A DNA stretch of 64,000 nt, taken from Enterococcus quebecensis (GTDB taxonomy: Bacteria; Bacillota; Bacilli; Lactobacillales; Enterococcaceae). The stretch is taken from the NCBI RefSeq assembly GCF_001730365.1, contig NZ_MIKB01000003.1, positions 34,125-98,124 on the forward strand, read 5' to 3'. Position numbers and translations under genes: made by a program. Every line of letters starts with the position of its first letter. Position 1 is the stretch's first letter. This document shows, in pieces, positions 37,839-48,027 of the stretch. Under the pieces are notes generated by a model, which was given only the letters and a program-made list of their open reading frames with translations, did no database searches and was not told where the DNA came from.

Positions 37839-39746
37839 TTAAGACGCTGTACGACTTTTTTGCAATTGTTTTACTAAGCTGATAACTTCAATGGCTAACT
37901 CGTCTACTAATTGTTTGTTGCCAAGTCGTTCTGCTTCTTTCTTTTGCTGCTGCTTTTCAGTAATCAACTCTTCTAAACTGGAATTTGCAATTACTTTCAA
38001 AACATCAGCTATCTCTCGTTCAGAACTCTCATCTGAAATAGTTTGTAAAGAAATATCTATTGCTAATTTCTTAATTGCTTCTTCTTTTAAATAATCCAAA
38101 AAGTCAGCAAGAAGAAACTCATCATGAATACTCATGTAACTATCTAACAACAAGTAGAGTTCTTGATAATGATCATGGGCAAAATTGAAATCAGGAAGTT
38201 GAATCATTTGATTTCGAACACTTTGTTCATTCATTAAACGGTACAATAACGTACGCTCTGCTTTTTCAACTTGTGTTAAAGGCAACTTATTTTGCACAGT
38301 TGGAGTAGCAACTTCTTCAAACATCTCAGGCGGCTCCAACATGCCTTCCATCTCAAAATCTTGAGGCGGAGGTGCAATTTGCTGTTGCCGTTCTCTTCTT
38401 TTAGTTGAGCGCTGCTGTGTTTCAAGTTGTTTTAATTGCTCCTCTAAAGAATGAAAAGATAACTGAAATTCTTGAGCTAATTGATTCAAATAGCGATCAC
38501 GTTCTAGCGGTGACTGTACCAAGATCAGTTCCTGCAGTAAGTCATTCACATAGTCTAACTGCTCTTTTTCATTATTCATATTTCTAGTCAAACGATGATA
38601 TTGCATTTTAAAACTAAACACTGTCTCTCGACCATGTAGTGCTAACTCACGAAATGACGCATCCCCATATTTCCGTAAGTATTCATCTGGATCTAACTTC
38701 TCTGGAATGCTCACAACACTCAATTGAAAACGACTGTGTTCGCTTAGCAACGAGATTGCACGATTAGTTGCTTCAACGCCCGCTGTATCGCCATCATAAC
38801 AAACGACAAGCTCCTTTGCTACTCGTTCAAGCTTGCGAATTTGCTCATTGGTCAAGCTAGTTCCCATTGATGCAACACCGCTTGTAATTCCCGCTTGCCA
38901 AGCAGCGATTACATCCATAAATCCTTCAAATAAAAATACAGTATTTTCTTTACGGATTTCTTTACGGGCTTTATCAAAATTAAATAAAGTATCTCTTTTA
39001 TTAAACAGCACGGTTTCCGGACTATTTAAATACTTAGGCATATCGTCCCCTGAAAAGTGTTCTGTTTTAAGTAATCGTCCTGAAAATGCAATCACATTTC
39101 CACGATCATCATTAATCGGGAACATAACCCGCTGATAAAAACGATCCAGAAACTCGCCATTGTCTCTTTGAATAAATAACCCAGATTCTTTAGACAGATT
39201 CTCAGCTACTTCTTCATTTTGAAATACTTGACTTAAGAAATCCCGTTTCTGAGGAGCGAATCCAATTTTGAAAGTTTCAATCAATTCTTTTGTTAATCCG
39301 CGATCCAGTAAATAATTCAAAGCTGGCTCGCCGATTTGTGTATTCATCAAAACATGATGGTACAAATCCGCAGCTTTTTTATGCAGTTCAATCAATTTGC
39401 GATTTTGTAGGTTTTCTTTAGAGTCAGAATCTGTTGCGTTAGTCCAGTCGATGTTTACTGGGATTTGCTCCAATTCAGCGACTCTTCGTACTGATTCCGG
39501 GAAATTAATCCCTTCTATTTCCTGCAGAAAATTAAAAACAGTTCCGCCTTTTCCGCAGCCAAAACAATGAAAAATTTGTTTATCTTCTGCTACTGAAAAT
39601 GAAGGGGAACGTTCTTCGTGAAATGGACATAAACCCATATAATTCTTGCCGGATTTTTTCAATTGAACGTATTGTCCAACCACATCAACAATATTCGTAC
39701 GTTGCCTTACTTCCTCGATAACCTCTTGAGGAATTCTTTGTGCCAC
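37839..39746 (-). CDS. dnaG: DNA primase
   Basis: 635 residues. N-terminal zinc finger (CPFHEERSPSFS.. CFGCGKGG), Toprim core with LFEGFMDVIAAWQAG and VVCYDGDTAGVEA, and a C-terminal helicase-interaction domain. GTG at 39746 is preferred: GGAGGTGA lies right before it, while an in-frame TTG five codons earlier lies inside that site. Upstream of rpoD; rpsU, usual first gene in other bacteria, is not here. Confidence 0.96.
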   Translation of the reverse strand: MAQRIPQEVIEEVRQRTNIVDVVGQYVQLKKSGKNYMGLCPFHEERSPSFSVAEDKQIFHCFGCGKGGTVFNFLQEIEGINFPESVRRVAELEQIPVNIDWTNATDSDSKENLQNRKLIELHKKAADLYHHVLMNTQIGEPALNYLLDRGLTKELIETFKIGFAPQKRDFLSQVFQNEEVAENLSKESGLFIQRDNGEFLDRFYQRVMFPINDDRGNVIAFSGRLLKTEHFSGDDMPKYLNSPETVLFNKRDTLFNFDKARKEIRKENTVFLFEGFMDVIAAWQAGITSGVASMGTSLTNEQIRKLERVAKELVVCYDGDTAGVEATNRAISLLSEHSRFQLSVVSIPEKLDPDEYLRKYGDASFRELALHGRETVFSFKMQYHRLTRNMNNEKEQLDYVNDLLQELILVQSPLERDRYLNQLAQEFQLSFHSLEEQLKQLETQQRSTKRRERQQQIAPPPQDFEMEGMLEPPEMFEEVATPTVQNKLPLTQVEKAERTLLYRLMNEQSVRNQMIQLPDFNFAHDHYQELYLLLDSYMSIHDEFLLADFLDYLKEEAIKKLAIDISLQTISDESSEREIADVLKVIANSSLEELITEKQQQKKEAERLGNKQLVDELAIEVISLVKQLQKSRTAS

Positions 39747-39919
39747 TGTTCTCACCTCCAATAAATAGCTAAAAGCTAATTCACGTGATCAGTCAGTAAA
39801 AAAGCACTGAAACTTCCAGCGCGATTTTAAAAAGACACAATTACACATGTTTCATTGTATCATAATACACATAATTTACAAGTACATTGAATCTTTATTT
39901 TCATTATTCTCACCTATAA

Positions 39920-39966
39920 AAAAAGAATCTGAGGTATAACTTTCAATGTTATACTTCAGATTCTTA
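39920..39966 (-). terminator. Intrinsic terminator after the P-type ATPase gene
   Basis: AAGAATCTGAAGTATAAC pairs with GTTATACCTCAGATTCTT, followed by seven T on the minus strand. Confidence 0.9.
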
Positions 39967-39996
39967 AAATAAGAACAAATAGTAGCTATAATTTTT

Positions 39997-42333
39997 TTAT
40001 AAATCTTTAATTGTTTTCCCTGCTCTTTTCATTTGGAAAAGACCAATTATGATTCGTACAATGATATTAATAAGCATCATCACTGCAAAAATCGGTAATG
40101 TTTGACCATTTAAAAAGCCGACTTCTAAGATGCTATGGAAAAGCATCGCTGCTACGTAGATACCGCCCACAGTTGTGATTGCTAAGAAAATCCGCAAAGG
40201 GTTAAATGGTAAACAAGCCCTGATAACAGCCATACAGCTAATGCCAATCAATAGATAATACATCAATGTCGTTGTTTCTATTTGAGTGAAAGCCTGATTT
40301 GCCCCTATCAAATAAACAGCAACAACGTTCGCTACCACCAACACAGCATTGACAGAAGCATTTTTTAAAGCAGTGGGTAAAAATTTCCCGTTAACTCTTC
40401 TCTTGTCACCTTCAAAGGATAAGAAAAATGCTGGGTACCCTTCAATAGCCAAATCGATCAATGTGATTTGAATAGGTATAAATGGAAATGCTACTGTGGT
40501 AAACACACAAATCATCGACAAGATAAATGAATAAATTGTTTTAATAAAGAAGATACTTGCCACTTTCGTTACATTATTAACAACACGTCTACCTTCAAAT
40601 AAGACATCCGGCAAGGTCGTGAAATCGGAATCCAACAAAACTAAATTAGAAATTTGTCTAGTTGCCCCATCACCTTCTGCCATAGCGATACTGCAATCTG
40701 CTTCTCTTAAAGCTAAAACATCATTCACACCATCACCTGTCATGGCAACTACATGATCATTGTCTTTCAGTTCTCTAACGATGGTTCTTTTTTGTTGCGG
40801 TGTTACACGACCAAAAACAGTATATTCATGAACAGCTTGACGAACCTCTTCTTCTGTTTCCATCGTTGATAAATCAATGTACGATTCATACCCAAATAAA
40901 CCGGCACGGCGAGCAATATTAGAAACTGTCACAGGGTTATCACCAGAAATAACTTTTAAGTCGATACCTTCTTCACGCAAATACGCTAAAGTTTCATTCG
41001 CATTTTGACGAATTGGATCATCGATTTCTAAAACAGCCAATGGTTCTAAGTGAGGCATAGATTTTTCATCCAATGGTGTGTTTTCTGCAATAGCCAACAT
41101 CAATACACGATACCCATTCTCTTGTGCTTCTACTACTTCATTTGGTAATTGATCCGCTGTTACTAATTTTTCAGGAGCACCAAGATAAACTGTTCCTAAT
41201 TCTTTAAATTCAACTGCTCCCCATTTTCGCTCAGATGAAAATGGCAGGGTTTTAATCGCACCGTAGCGATTAGATAAGTCAAAGTGATCACGAATGGCTT
41301 GCATTGTAATGTTATTGTCTGTACTCTCTGCCAAGTAACTTCCAATAATTTGTGGGAAATTTTCGTGATAATTTGCATGCATAACTTTTACTTTTTGAAC
41401 TTTCATTTTACCTTCAGTAATGGTTCCAGTCTTATCTAAACAAAGAGTATCTACATGGGCTAAGGTTTCAATTGAATACATATCTTGAACAAGAATACGT
41501 TTTTTAGCTAATTTCACAACACCTGTTGTTAGTGCAATACTGATTAAGAGAACCAAACCCTTCGGCAGCATTCCAAGCAAAGCTGCTGCAGAAGCAACTA
41601 CTGAAGCTTTCATTCCAGAATCTCGAATCATAAATCCTTCTAGGAATAAAATGATCCCTATAGGGATGATCACTAAACTCGTAAACTTAGACACTTTTCG
41701 AATCGAATTAACTAATTCAGATTGAATTGGTTTGTGCACTTTTGCTTCTGCTGTAATTTTAACAGCGTAGTTATCAGCTCCAACATGAATAACTCTTGCA
41801 TACACTTGACCACTCGCAAGAAAACTTCCAGATAACAGAACGTCTCCTTCCGTTTTCTCAATTAAATCAGATTCACCTGTCAATAACGCTTCATTCGCTT
41901 CTGATTTACCTTCTATAACTTCCATATCAGATGGGACTTGTTCCCCAGCAGAGATCAAAACGATGTCATCGACCACTAATTCTTTTGTGTCGATTTCCAC
42001 CTCTTTGCCTTCACGAATGACATGGACACTCTCTTTAGCTACAATTGATAATTTTTGCACTAAATTTCTTGCATGGATTTCTTGGTAGATTCCCATGCCC
42101 ATATTCACCAATATGATAGCTAAAAACGCCAAATTGGAGTATGCACCTACAAAAAATAAACAAATTGCAATTGCAAAGTTTAAAAAGTTAAACAGTGTCA
42201 TTACATTATCGTAAATAATATCTTTTGTTGATTTAGCGACATTCTCTTCGTAATCATTTTGCAGTCCTTGCTTTTTTCGTTCCTCCACCTCTATTTGAGT
42301 CAAGCCTTGCTTCATGTCGAACTTATTTTCCAT
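39997..42333 (-). CDS. Cation-transporting P-type ATPase, MgtA/CaxP-like
   Basis: 778 residues with all P-type signatures: TGES (LLTGESDLI), phosphorylated Asp in CLDKTGTIT, and TGDGVNDVLAL; about ten membrane helices. The M4 segment reads GMLPKGLVLL, where classical calcium pumps have PEGL, so the ion cannot be inferred from that. Related pneumococcal ATPases (CaxP, MgtA) handle calcium or magnesium/manganese balance. Followed by a terminator and preceded by a divergent-free spacer with no riboswitch that I can see. Confidence 0.88.
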   Translation of the reverse strand: MENKFDMKQGLTQIEVEERKKQGLQNDYEENVAKSTKDIIYDNVMTLFNFLNFAIAICLFFVGAYSNLAFLAIILVNMGMGIYQEIHARNLVQKLSIVAKESVHVIREGKEVEIDTKELVVDDIVLISAGEQVPSDMEVIEGKSEANEALLTGESDLIEKTEGDVLLSGSFLASGQVYARVIHVGADNYAVKITAEAKVHKPIQSELVNSIRKVSKFTSLVIIPIGIILFLEGFMIRDSGMKASVVASAAALLGMLPKGLVLLISIALTTGVVKLAKKRILVQDMYSIETLAHVDTLCLDKTGTITEGKMKVQKVKVMHANYHENFPQIIGSYLAESTDNNITMQAIRDHFDLSNRYGAIKTLPFSSERKWGAVEFKELGTVYLGAPEKLVTADQLPNEVVEAQENGYRVLMLAIAENTPLDEKSMPHLEPLAVLEIDDPIRQNANETLAYLREEGIDLKVISGDNPVTVSNIARRAGLFGYESYIDLSTMETEEEVRQAVHEYTVFGRVTPQQKRTIVRELKDNDHVVAMTGDGVNDVLALREADCSIAMAEGDGATRQISNLVLLDSDFTTLPDVLFEGRRVVNNVTKVASIFFIKTIYSFILSMICVFTTVAFPFIPIQITLIDLAIEGYPAFFLSFEGDKRRVNGKFLPTALKNASVNAVLVVANVVAVYLIGANQAFTQIETTTLMYYLLIGISCMAVIRACLPFNPLRIFLAITTVGGIYVAAMLFHSILEVGFLNGQTLPIFAVMMLINIIVRIIIGLFQMKRAGKTIKDL

Positions 42334-42406
42334 GGATTTGATTCCCTACTTTCTCATTGTTAAAAACACATCTTCTTTAGTTTACTTGTAAATAGAAAGA
42401 ACATCA

Positions 42407-42457
42407 AGAAAATCCTTAAGAATTCGTAGTTTTTAATAAACGATAATTCCTAAGGAT
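42407..42457 (-). terminator. Terminator after the lysozyme-like gene
   Basis: ATCCTTAGGAATT pairs with AATTCTTAAGGAT (one mismatch) around a 20-base loop, followed by TTTTC on the minus strand. Confidence 0.6.
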
Positions 42458-42477
42458 CTGTATTTTTACTATTAAAA

Positions 42478-43095
42478 TTATTTTAACCACTTAATAAATT
42501 GCTGATTCATCTTAACGATATCTGCGTAAAACATGTTGCCTCCGTTACTATAAAGAAAGCCGCCATTATATACAAGCGCTTGAGGACGATAATAACGATA
42601 CGTTTTTTCCTCTGTATTCCCTAACAAAGGAGATAAAATCTCTCTTGAGTATTCTTCTGCAAGGGCAACAGAATTTTTTCCACCACGTTCTTTTACAAAT
42701 CCAATATAATCTAACCCGAAATTATAGGCCTGCACTGCTGTCCAAATATCACAGCCTGCTTCATTTGCTTTTTCGATAGATTGCGCTAAGAAAGCGACAC
42801 CTGTATCAATACTTTCCTTAGTACTGCCAATTAATTGCCGTTCGCCATAAGCGCTTTCGCTACTTTGCATCAAATCATCTGACTTACCTTTTGACTCAGT
42901 ATAAATAATAGCTAAAACTAAATTTTTATATTCAGGGATGTTGTTTTCTTTTACCGCTCGTTCTACTTCCGATTCATAAGTTACCACTTGCTGAACATTC
43001 TGGCGGATCTTAAATCCAAAATATCCTATACTGATAACCAACATCAGCAAAAGCAGTAATAGTATTCTTTTAATGATTTTCTTTACTTTGCTCAT
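42478..43095 (-). CDS. Lysozyme-like membrane protein (muramidase, PF13702 type)
   Basis: 205 residues, one N-terminal membrane helix (about 8-28), outside domain of the bacterial lysozyme-like (CwlT N-terminal) family. Catalytic Glu likely in IIYTESKGK; conserved SAYGERQLIGS, AVQAYNFGLDYI and the C-terminal YADIVKMN. A start at 43095 (GGATGATAAG upstream) is preferred to 43107. Likely cleaves or remodels peptidoglycan at the membrane. Next to the divergent hydrolase-mprF operon. Confidence 0.85.
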   Translation of the reverse strand: MSKVKKIIKRILLLLLLMLVISIGYFGFKIRQNVQQVVTYESEVERAVKENNIPEYKNLVLAIIYTESKGKSDDLMQSSESAYGERQLIGSTKESIDTGVAFLAQSIEKANEAGCDIWTAVQAYNFGLDYIGFVKERGGKNSVALAEEYSREILSPLLGNTEEKTYRYYRPQALVYNGGFLYSNGGNMFYADIVKMNQQFIKWLK

Positions 43096-43217
43096 CTTAT
43101 CATCCAAACTTTTTTTAGGTAGCTTTTATAATACGTTATTATTCAAAAAAAATCTAAAAAAAAGACGATTCTTTATTATTCTTTAATAAAAATTTGAGCA
43201 TTATTTCGTCTATTCAG

Positions 43218-43246
43218 TTTCCAACCACACCAAAAACCGATATACT
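43218..43246 (+). promoter_or_regulatory. Promoter of the hydrolase-mprF operon
   Basis: TTTCCA, 17 bases, TATACT, then a ribosome site 20 bases further. Moderate match. Confidence 0.55.
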
Positions 43247-43268
43247 AAACAGGATAGGTGGTAACCAT

Positions 43269-43988
43269 ATGGAAAAAAGAAAAAAAACTTTACTAACTAC
43301 TGATAACAGCTCAATTTATTATGAAATCTCAGGGCAAGGTTTTCCTTTATTTCTTCTCCACGGAAATGGTGGTAGTGGAAAATATTTTGAAAAACAAGTA
43401 CCAGAGTTTAGTCGCAGCTTCAATGTTTTTACCGTCGATAGCCGCGGGCACGGTCGTTCGAAAAACAAAAGTAATTTCCTCTCTTTCGAGCAAATGGCAG
43501 ATGATCTCCATGGGATCATGGAACAAGAAAATATTCTTCAAGCAGATATCGTTGGATTCAGTGATGGTGCTAACTTGGCAATGGTTTTTGCCAAAAAGTA
43601 TCCTGAGTTCGTTCACCGATTAGTTCTAAATGCCGGTAACACAGTTGTTCAAGGTGTTAGTCTCCCAATAAGAATTGTTACAGTAATAGAATATATCTGC
43701 TTTAGGTTTCTCGCTTTATTTAGCAAAAGAGCAAAAAACAAATCACTTGTTGTTGGTTTAATGCTAAGAGATATTGGTATTTCTCCCTTGGACTTACAAC
43801 AATTATCCGTTAAAACTTTAGTGATAGTTGGTAAATATGATATTATCAAACAGTCTCATTCAATGTTTTTAGCTAAAGAAATTCCTAATGCCTCATTTGT
43901 TTTAGTGCCAAAACAAGGACATTCGTTTGCTAAAAAAAATCCTAAGGTATTCAATCAAGAAATTTTGACATTTTTAAAAGAAAAGTAG
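43269..43988 (+). CDS. Alpha/beta hydrolase, mprF-linked
   Basis: 239 residues. Oxyanion HGNGGSG, nucleophile elbow GFSDGAN (Ser about 99), and the C-terminal GKYDIIKQ and QGHSFAKK. ATG at 43269 has ATAGGTGG 7 bases upstream; a start 25 codons earlier would cross the promoter. It ends 9 bases before mprF, so the two are one operon. An esterase cleaving the aminoacyl-lipid or a related ester is an attractive partner for MprF, and is inference. Confidence 0.85.
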   Translation: MEKRKKTLLTTDNSSIYYEISGQGFPLFLLHGNGGSGKYFEKQVPEFSRSFNVFTVDSRGHGRSKNKSNFLSFEQMADDLHGIMEQENILQADIVGFSDGANLAMVFAKKYPEFVHRLVLNAGNTVVQGVSLPIRIVTVIEYICFRFLALFSKRAKNKSLVVGLMLRDIGISPLDLQQLSVKTLVIVGKYDIIKQSHSMFLAKEIPNASFVLVPKQGHSFAKKNPKVFNQEILTFLKEK

Positions 43989-43997
43989 GTGCTAATA

Positions 43998-46586
43998 ATG
44001 AAAAAAATGCTTCAATGGACAAAAGATCATATCAGCTATCTTAAAACAATTTTTATTTTTTCAGTAGTCATTATTATTATTCGTGAATTACTCTCAATTG
44101 CTAAAACAATTTCACTAAACCAACTTGCGACTATTTTTCAAGATATTGCATTTTGGAAAATTGGCTTGATGTTTCTAATTGGTTTAATTGCTGTCTTTCC
44201 TATGATTGGTTACGACGTAATTCTAAACAAAATTTTGAAACAAAAACCTAAAAAAATCTATCTCCTAGAAAGTAGTTGGATGATTAATACAATTAATAAT
44301 GTAGCTGGTTTTGGTGGTTTAATCAGTATTGGTTTACGGTCTGAATTTTACGGGAAAGAAAAAGACGGAAAAATGGTTGTCAGAGCCCTTTCAAAAATTC
44401 TGATTTTTTTAATGTCTGGACTTTCAATATACAGTCTACTCGCTTTTTTCCTTGTTATGTTCGGACATACAAATGATTATTTACAGCAATATTGGATTTG
44501 GCTGATTGCTGGAGGCTTATATTTTCCAGTTGTTTTGATTGCAAGTTTGATTAGAAAAGATGAATATATCGGTGATATCGATAATAAAACGCGAGTTGGA
44601 CTTATTTTGACTTCTTTTTTAGAGTGGACAGGCGTTTTAGGTAGCTTCTTGTTGATTGGTATGTTGATGGGTATCAAAGCAAATCCAATGCAGATTATCC
44701 CTCTTTTCATCGCTGCCTCAGTGATTGGGATCGTCTCTATGATTCCAGGCGAACTTGGTAGTTTTGATATCATGATGATTATAGGCCTATCTGCACTGGG
44801 AATTGACCGGGATGTTGTGGTTGCATGGATATTACTTTATCGTTTTTTCTATTATATCTTACCATTCTTTATTGGTGCTATTTTCTTTATAAAAAATCTA
44901 AGTCATGGCTTAAATTCAAAATATGCTGGTATTCCCAGAGAACTATCAACGGAATTAGCGCATAAATTTGTGGTGTTTTTGATGTATTTTTCAGGTGTTA
45001 TGATTGTTCTTTCAGCTACAGTTCCAGAAGCTTTTAGTGAATTTGGTTGGTTAAAACATTTAAACCCACTTTCGTTTCATATCATCACACAATTTCCAGC
45101 TATTTTATTGGGTTTTTTATTACTTATCATGGGACGAGGAATTGCAGCGAGAGTTAAACGAGTTTATCTACCCACGATTGGTTTGATTTTAGTGACATTG
45201 ATTTATACCTTTATCAAAGATTTCAGTTGGGGTGTTATTATTTTCCTTAGTCTGTTATTGGTAATCGTCGTTTTTTCAAAAGGCGAACTAGTTAGAGAAC
45301 AACTGGTCTACTCTTGGGAAATGATTACTATTGATGGTATTATATTTCTGGCTCTGACTATTTTGTATATTGTAATAGGCGTATATAATTTACCTGCATT
45401 TCCTCACCATAATGGTCACTTTATCTCCTTCTTTTTCTTTCCATCTGAAAAAGTTTGGCTTTCCGGATTTATAGGCATTTTATTAGTTACATTGTTTAGT
45501 TATTTATTTGTCCGCTACCTAGAAGGCAGTCGATATAAAATGGGTACACCATTAGATGAGGAACGAGCACACACTCTTTTAGAAACATATGGCGGAAATA
45601 CAGATAGTCAATTAATATTTCTAAAAGACAAAGACATGTATATCTACACCAATCAAGAGCATGAAGATACGGTTTTATTACAGTTTAAAACGTTAAACAA
45701 TAAATGCATTGTTATGGGAGACCCTTCAGGGAAAAAAGAAGATTTTCCAATTGCCCTTGAACAATTCATTAATGAAGCTGACAAATGGGGCTACCTCCCT
45801 GTTTTCTATGAAGCATCTGAAGAAATCGTGATGTTCTTACATGAATTCGGCTATGATTTCATCAAAATGGGGGAAGAAGCTCATGTAGACTTGCCTAATT
45901 TTACGTTGTCAGGTAAGAAAATGAAAAGTGAACGAGCAGTTATGAATCGCTTTACAAAAGAAAACTATCAATTTGAAGTCATTCACCCACCTTTTTCAAA
46001 AGAGTTGATGCAAGAATTAAAACAAGTTTCTGATGAATGGCTTGGTAGCCGTAAAGAAAAAGGCTTCTCATTAGGATATTTTTCCGAGAGCTACTTACAA
46101 CGCGGGAAAATAGCAGTTGCTAAAGATCAAGAGAACCAAATTATCGCTTTTGCAAATATTATACCTACGTATACTCAAGATGAAGGTACAATTGATTTAA
46201 TGAGATATAGTAAAAAAGCCCCTTCTGGTGTAATGGATTACCTGTTTATTTCTTTATTTAACTATATGAAAGACGAGGGATTAACTTATTTTAATCTGGG
46301 AATGGCTCCTCTATCAAATGTTGGAACATCTAAAAAAAGCTTTATCCAAGAGCGAATCGCTTATTTAGTCTATGAATTCGGCTCTCGTTTTTACTCATTT
46401 CAAGGTTTGAGAGATTACAAAGAAAAGTATGCTGCTGAGTGGTTTTCTAGATACACTTTATATTCCAGAAACAGTTTCATCGCCTATGTGATGATTGCAT
46501 TGCTGATTATTGATAATGCACCCATTGAGGAACAAAAGAAAATGCACGGTGTACGCCGCATTCTTAGAAATAGGTCTCAACGATAA
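43998..46586 (+). CDS. mprF: Bifunctional lysylphosphatidylglycerol synthetase/flippase MprF
   Basis: Transfers amino acids (mainly Lys, also Ala/Arg in enterococci) from aminoacyl-tRNA to phosphatidylglycerol and flips the product; it lowers the negative surface charge and resists cationic peptides and daptomycin. 862 residues: about fourteen membrane helices, then the cytoplasmic GNAT-like synthase domain (about 520-855) with YGGNTDSQLIFLKDKD, FYEASEEIV, KEKGFSLGYF and FNLGMAPLS. ATG at 43998 with AGGTG upstream. Enterococci often have two mprF copies; which one this is cannot be told here. Confidence 0.95.
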   Translation: MKKMLQWTKDHISYLKTIFIFSVVIIIIRELLSIAKTISLNQLATIFQDIAFWKIGLMFLIGLIAVFPMIGYDVILNKILKQKPKKIYLLESSWMINTINNVAGFGGLISIGLRSEFYGKEKDGKMVVRALSKILIFLMSGLSIYSLLAFFLVMFGHTNDYLQQYWIWLIAGGLYFPVVLIASLIRKDEYIGDIDNKTRVGLILTSFLEWTGVLGSFLLIGMLMGIKANPMQIIPLFIAASVIGIVSMIPGELGSFDIMMIIGLSALGIDRDVVVAWILLYRFFYYILPFFIGAIFFIKNLSHGLNSKYAGIPRELSTELAHKFVVFLMYFSGVMIVLSATVPEAFSEFGWLKHLNPLSFHIITQFPAILLGFLLLIMGRGIAARVKRVYLPTIGLILVTLIYTFIKDFSWGVIIFLSLLLVIVVFSKGELVREQLVYSWEMITIDGIIFLALTILYIVIGVYNLPAFPHHNGHFISFFFFPSEKVWLSGFIGILLVTLFSYLFVRYLEGSRYKMGTPLDEERAHTLLETYGGNTDSQLIFLKDKDMYIYTNQEHEDTVLLQFKTLNNKCIVMGDPSGKKEDFPIALEQFINEADKWGYLPVFYEASEEIVMFLHEFGYDFIKMGEEAHVDLPNFTLSGKKMKSERAVMNRFTKENYQFEVIHPPFSKELMQELKQVSDEWLGSRKEKGFSLGYFSESYLQRGKIAVAKDQENQIIAFANIIPTYTQDEGTIDLMRYSKKAPSGVMDYLFISLFNYMKDEGLTYFNLGMAPLSNVGTSKKSFIQERIAYLVYEFGSRFYSFQGLRDYKEKYAAEWFSRYTLYSRNSFIAYVMIALLIIDNAPIEEQKKMHGVRRILRNRSQR

Positions 46587-46587
46587 A

Positions 46588-46625
46588 TAAAAAGAAGGAC
46601 TGATATTATCTCAGCCCTTCTTTTT
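46588..46625. terminator. Bidirectional terminator between mprF and tuf
   Basis: AAAAAGAAGG.CTGA pairs with TCAG.CCTTCTTTTT; A-run and T-run flank it, so it serves both convergent genes. Confidence 0.85.
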
Positions 46626-46627
46626 AT

Positions 46628-47815
46628 TTATTTTTCTATTTCAATAACAATACCTGATCCGACAGTCCGACCACCCTCGCGAATAGAAAAGGTTGTTCCT
46701 TGTTCTACTGCAATCGGATGTATCAGTTCTACATCAATCGTTACATTATCACCCGGCATTACCATTTCGATCCCCTCTGGTAACTTAACAACTCCAGTTA
46801 CGTCAGTTGTACGGAAATAAAATTGTGGACGATAATTCTCAAAGAACGGTGTGTGACGTCCGCCTTCTTCTTTCGTTAGTACATAAACTTCTGCAATAAA
46901 TTTTGTATGAGGTGTAATTGAACCAGGTTTTGCAATTACTTGGCCACGTTCGATTTCGTCTCGTGTAGTCCCTCTCAAAAGCACACCTACATTATCCCCT
47001 GCTTCTCCGTAATCTAAGGTTTTACGAAACATTTCTATTCCGGTTACTATCGCTTTTTGAGTGTCAGGTTTAATTCCGATGATTTCGATTTCGTCTCCAA
47101 CGCTTACTTTTCCTCGATCGATACGTCCTGAGGCAACTGTTCCTCGGCCTGTAATTGAAAAGACATCTTCTACTGGCAACAATAGCGGTTTGTCGGTATC
47201 TCGTTTAGGTGTCGGAATATAGTTGTCCACCGTATCCATCAATTCCATGATTGCAGCTTCGGCGTTTGGATCACCTTGCAATGCCTTCAGAGCTGAACCT
47301 TTAATAATAGGTGTATCATCACCTGGGAAACCATACTCATTTAGTAACTCACGAACTTCCATCTCTACTAAATCGATTAATTCTTCATCGTCAACTAAAT
47401 CAATTTTGTTAAGAAATACGATTAAATAATTTACACCTACTTGGCGTGACAATAAAATATGTTCTCTTGTTTGGGGCATTGGTCCATCCGTTGCAGATAC
47501 AACTAAAATTGCTCCATCCATTTGGGCAGCCCCTGTAATCATATTTTTCACATAATCTGCATGTCCAGGCGCATCAATATGAGCATAGTGCCGAAGTTCG
47601 GTCTCATATTCTACATGTGCTGTGTTAATCGTAATACCGCGTTCACGTTCTTCTGGCGCTGCATCAATACTAGCATAGTCTTGCGGGTTTGCTAGGCCTT
47701 TTTTTCCTAATACACTAGTGATTGCAGCGGTTAATGTTGTTTTCCCATGATCGACATGTCCGATCGTTCCGATATTTACATGCGGTTTACTTCTTTCATA
47801 ATGTTCTTTTGCCAT
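46628..47815 (-). CDS. tuf: Elongation factor Tu, streptococcal-type second copy (TufB)
   Basis: GTPase delivering aminoacyl-tRNA to the ribosome. 395 residues, P-loop [24 protein letters not shown]. It stands alone, not in rpsG-fusA-tuf. Several positions follow streptococcal rather than enterococcal Tuf[43 protein letters not shown] and [10 protein letters not shown]. Many enterococci carry such a tufB, thought to be acquired by horizontal transfer; E. faecalis does not. AGGAGG precedes the ATG. No damage or frameshift seen. Confidence 0.93.
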   Translation of the reverse strand: MAKEHYERSKPHVNIGTIGHVDHGKTTLTAAITSVLGKKGLANPQDYASIDAAPEERERGITINTAHVEYETELRHYAHIDAPGHADYVKNMITGAAQMDGAILVVSATDGPMPQTREHILLSRQVGVNYLIVFLNKIDLVDDEELIDLVEMEVRELLNEYGFPGDDTPIIKGSALKALQGDPNAEAAIMELMDTVDNYIPTPKRDTDKPLLLPVEDVFSITGRGTVASGRIDRGKVSVGDEIEIIGIKPDTQKAIVTGIEMFRKTLDYGEAGDNVGVLLRGTTRDEIERGQVIAKPGSITPHTKFIAEVYVLTKEEGGRHTPFFENYRPQFYFRTTDVTGVVKLPEGIEMVMPGDNVTIDVELIHPIAVEQGTTFSIREGGRTVGSGIVIEIEK

Positions 47816-47894
47816 AATTTACAAACCTCCTATTTTGATTAAAGGTTCAAAGTAAAATCAATTTAACTTGACCATCTCTGACCTTTATAGTGTT

Positions 47895-47922
47895 ATTATA
47901 TACCTGTTATTAAAATACACAA
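47895..47922 (-). promoter_or_regulatory. Promoter of tuf
   Basis: Minus strand TTGTGT, 16 bases, TATAAT, about 80 bases upstream of the start. Confidence 0.55.
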
Positions 47923-47970
47923 GTTATTTGCTTACTTTTTATAAGTAAATAAAAATGATGATAACACATG

Positions 47971-48002
47971 AAAAAGGAAGGGCAGAAATACATCCGCCCT
48001 CC
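47971..48002 (-). terminator. Terminator of the XseB-like mini-gene
   Basis: GGAGGGC pairs with GCCCTTCC, followed by five T on the minus strand. Confidence 0.75.
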
Positions 48003-48027
48003 CTCTGTTCATTCTTCAATCAATTAG

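Noticed and set aside
43194..43268. 25-codon upstream extension of the mprF-linked hydrolase
   Set aside because: It crosses the promoter and lacks a ribosome site; ATG at 43269 has one.
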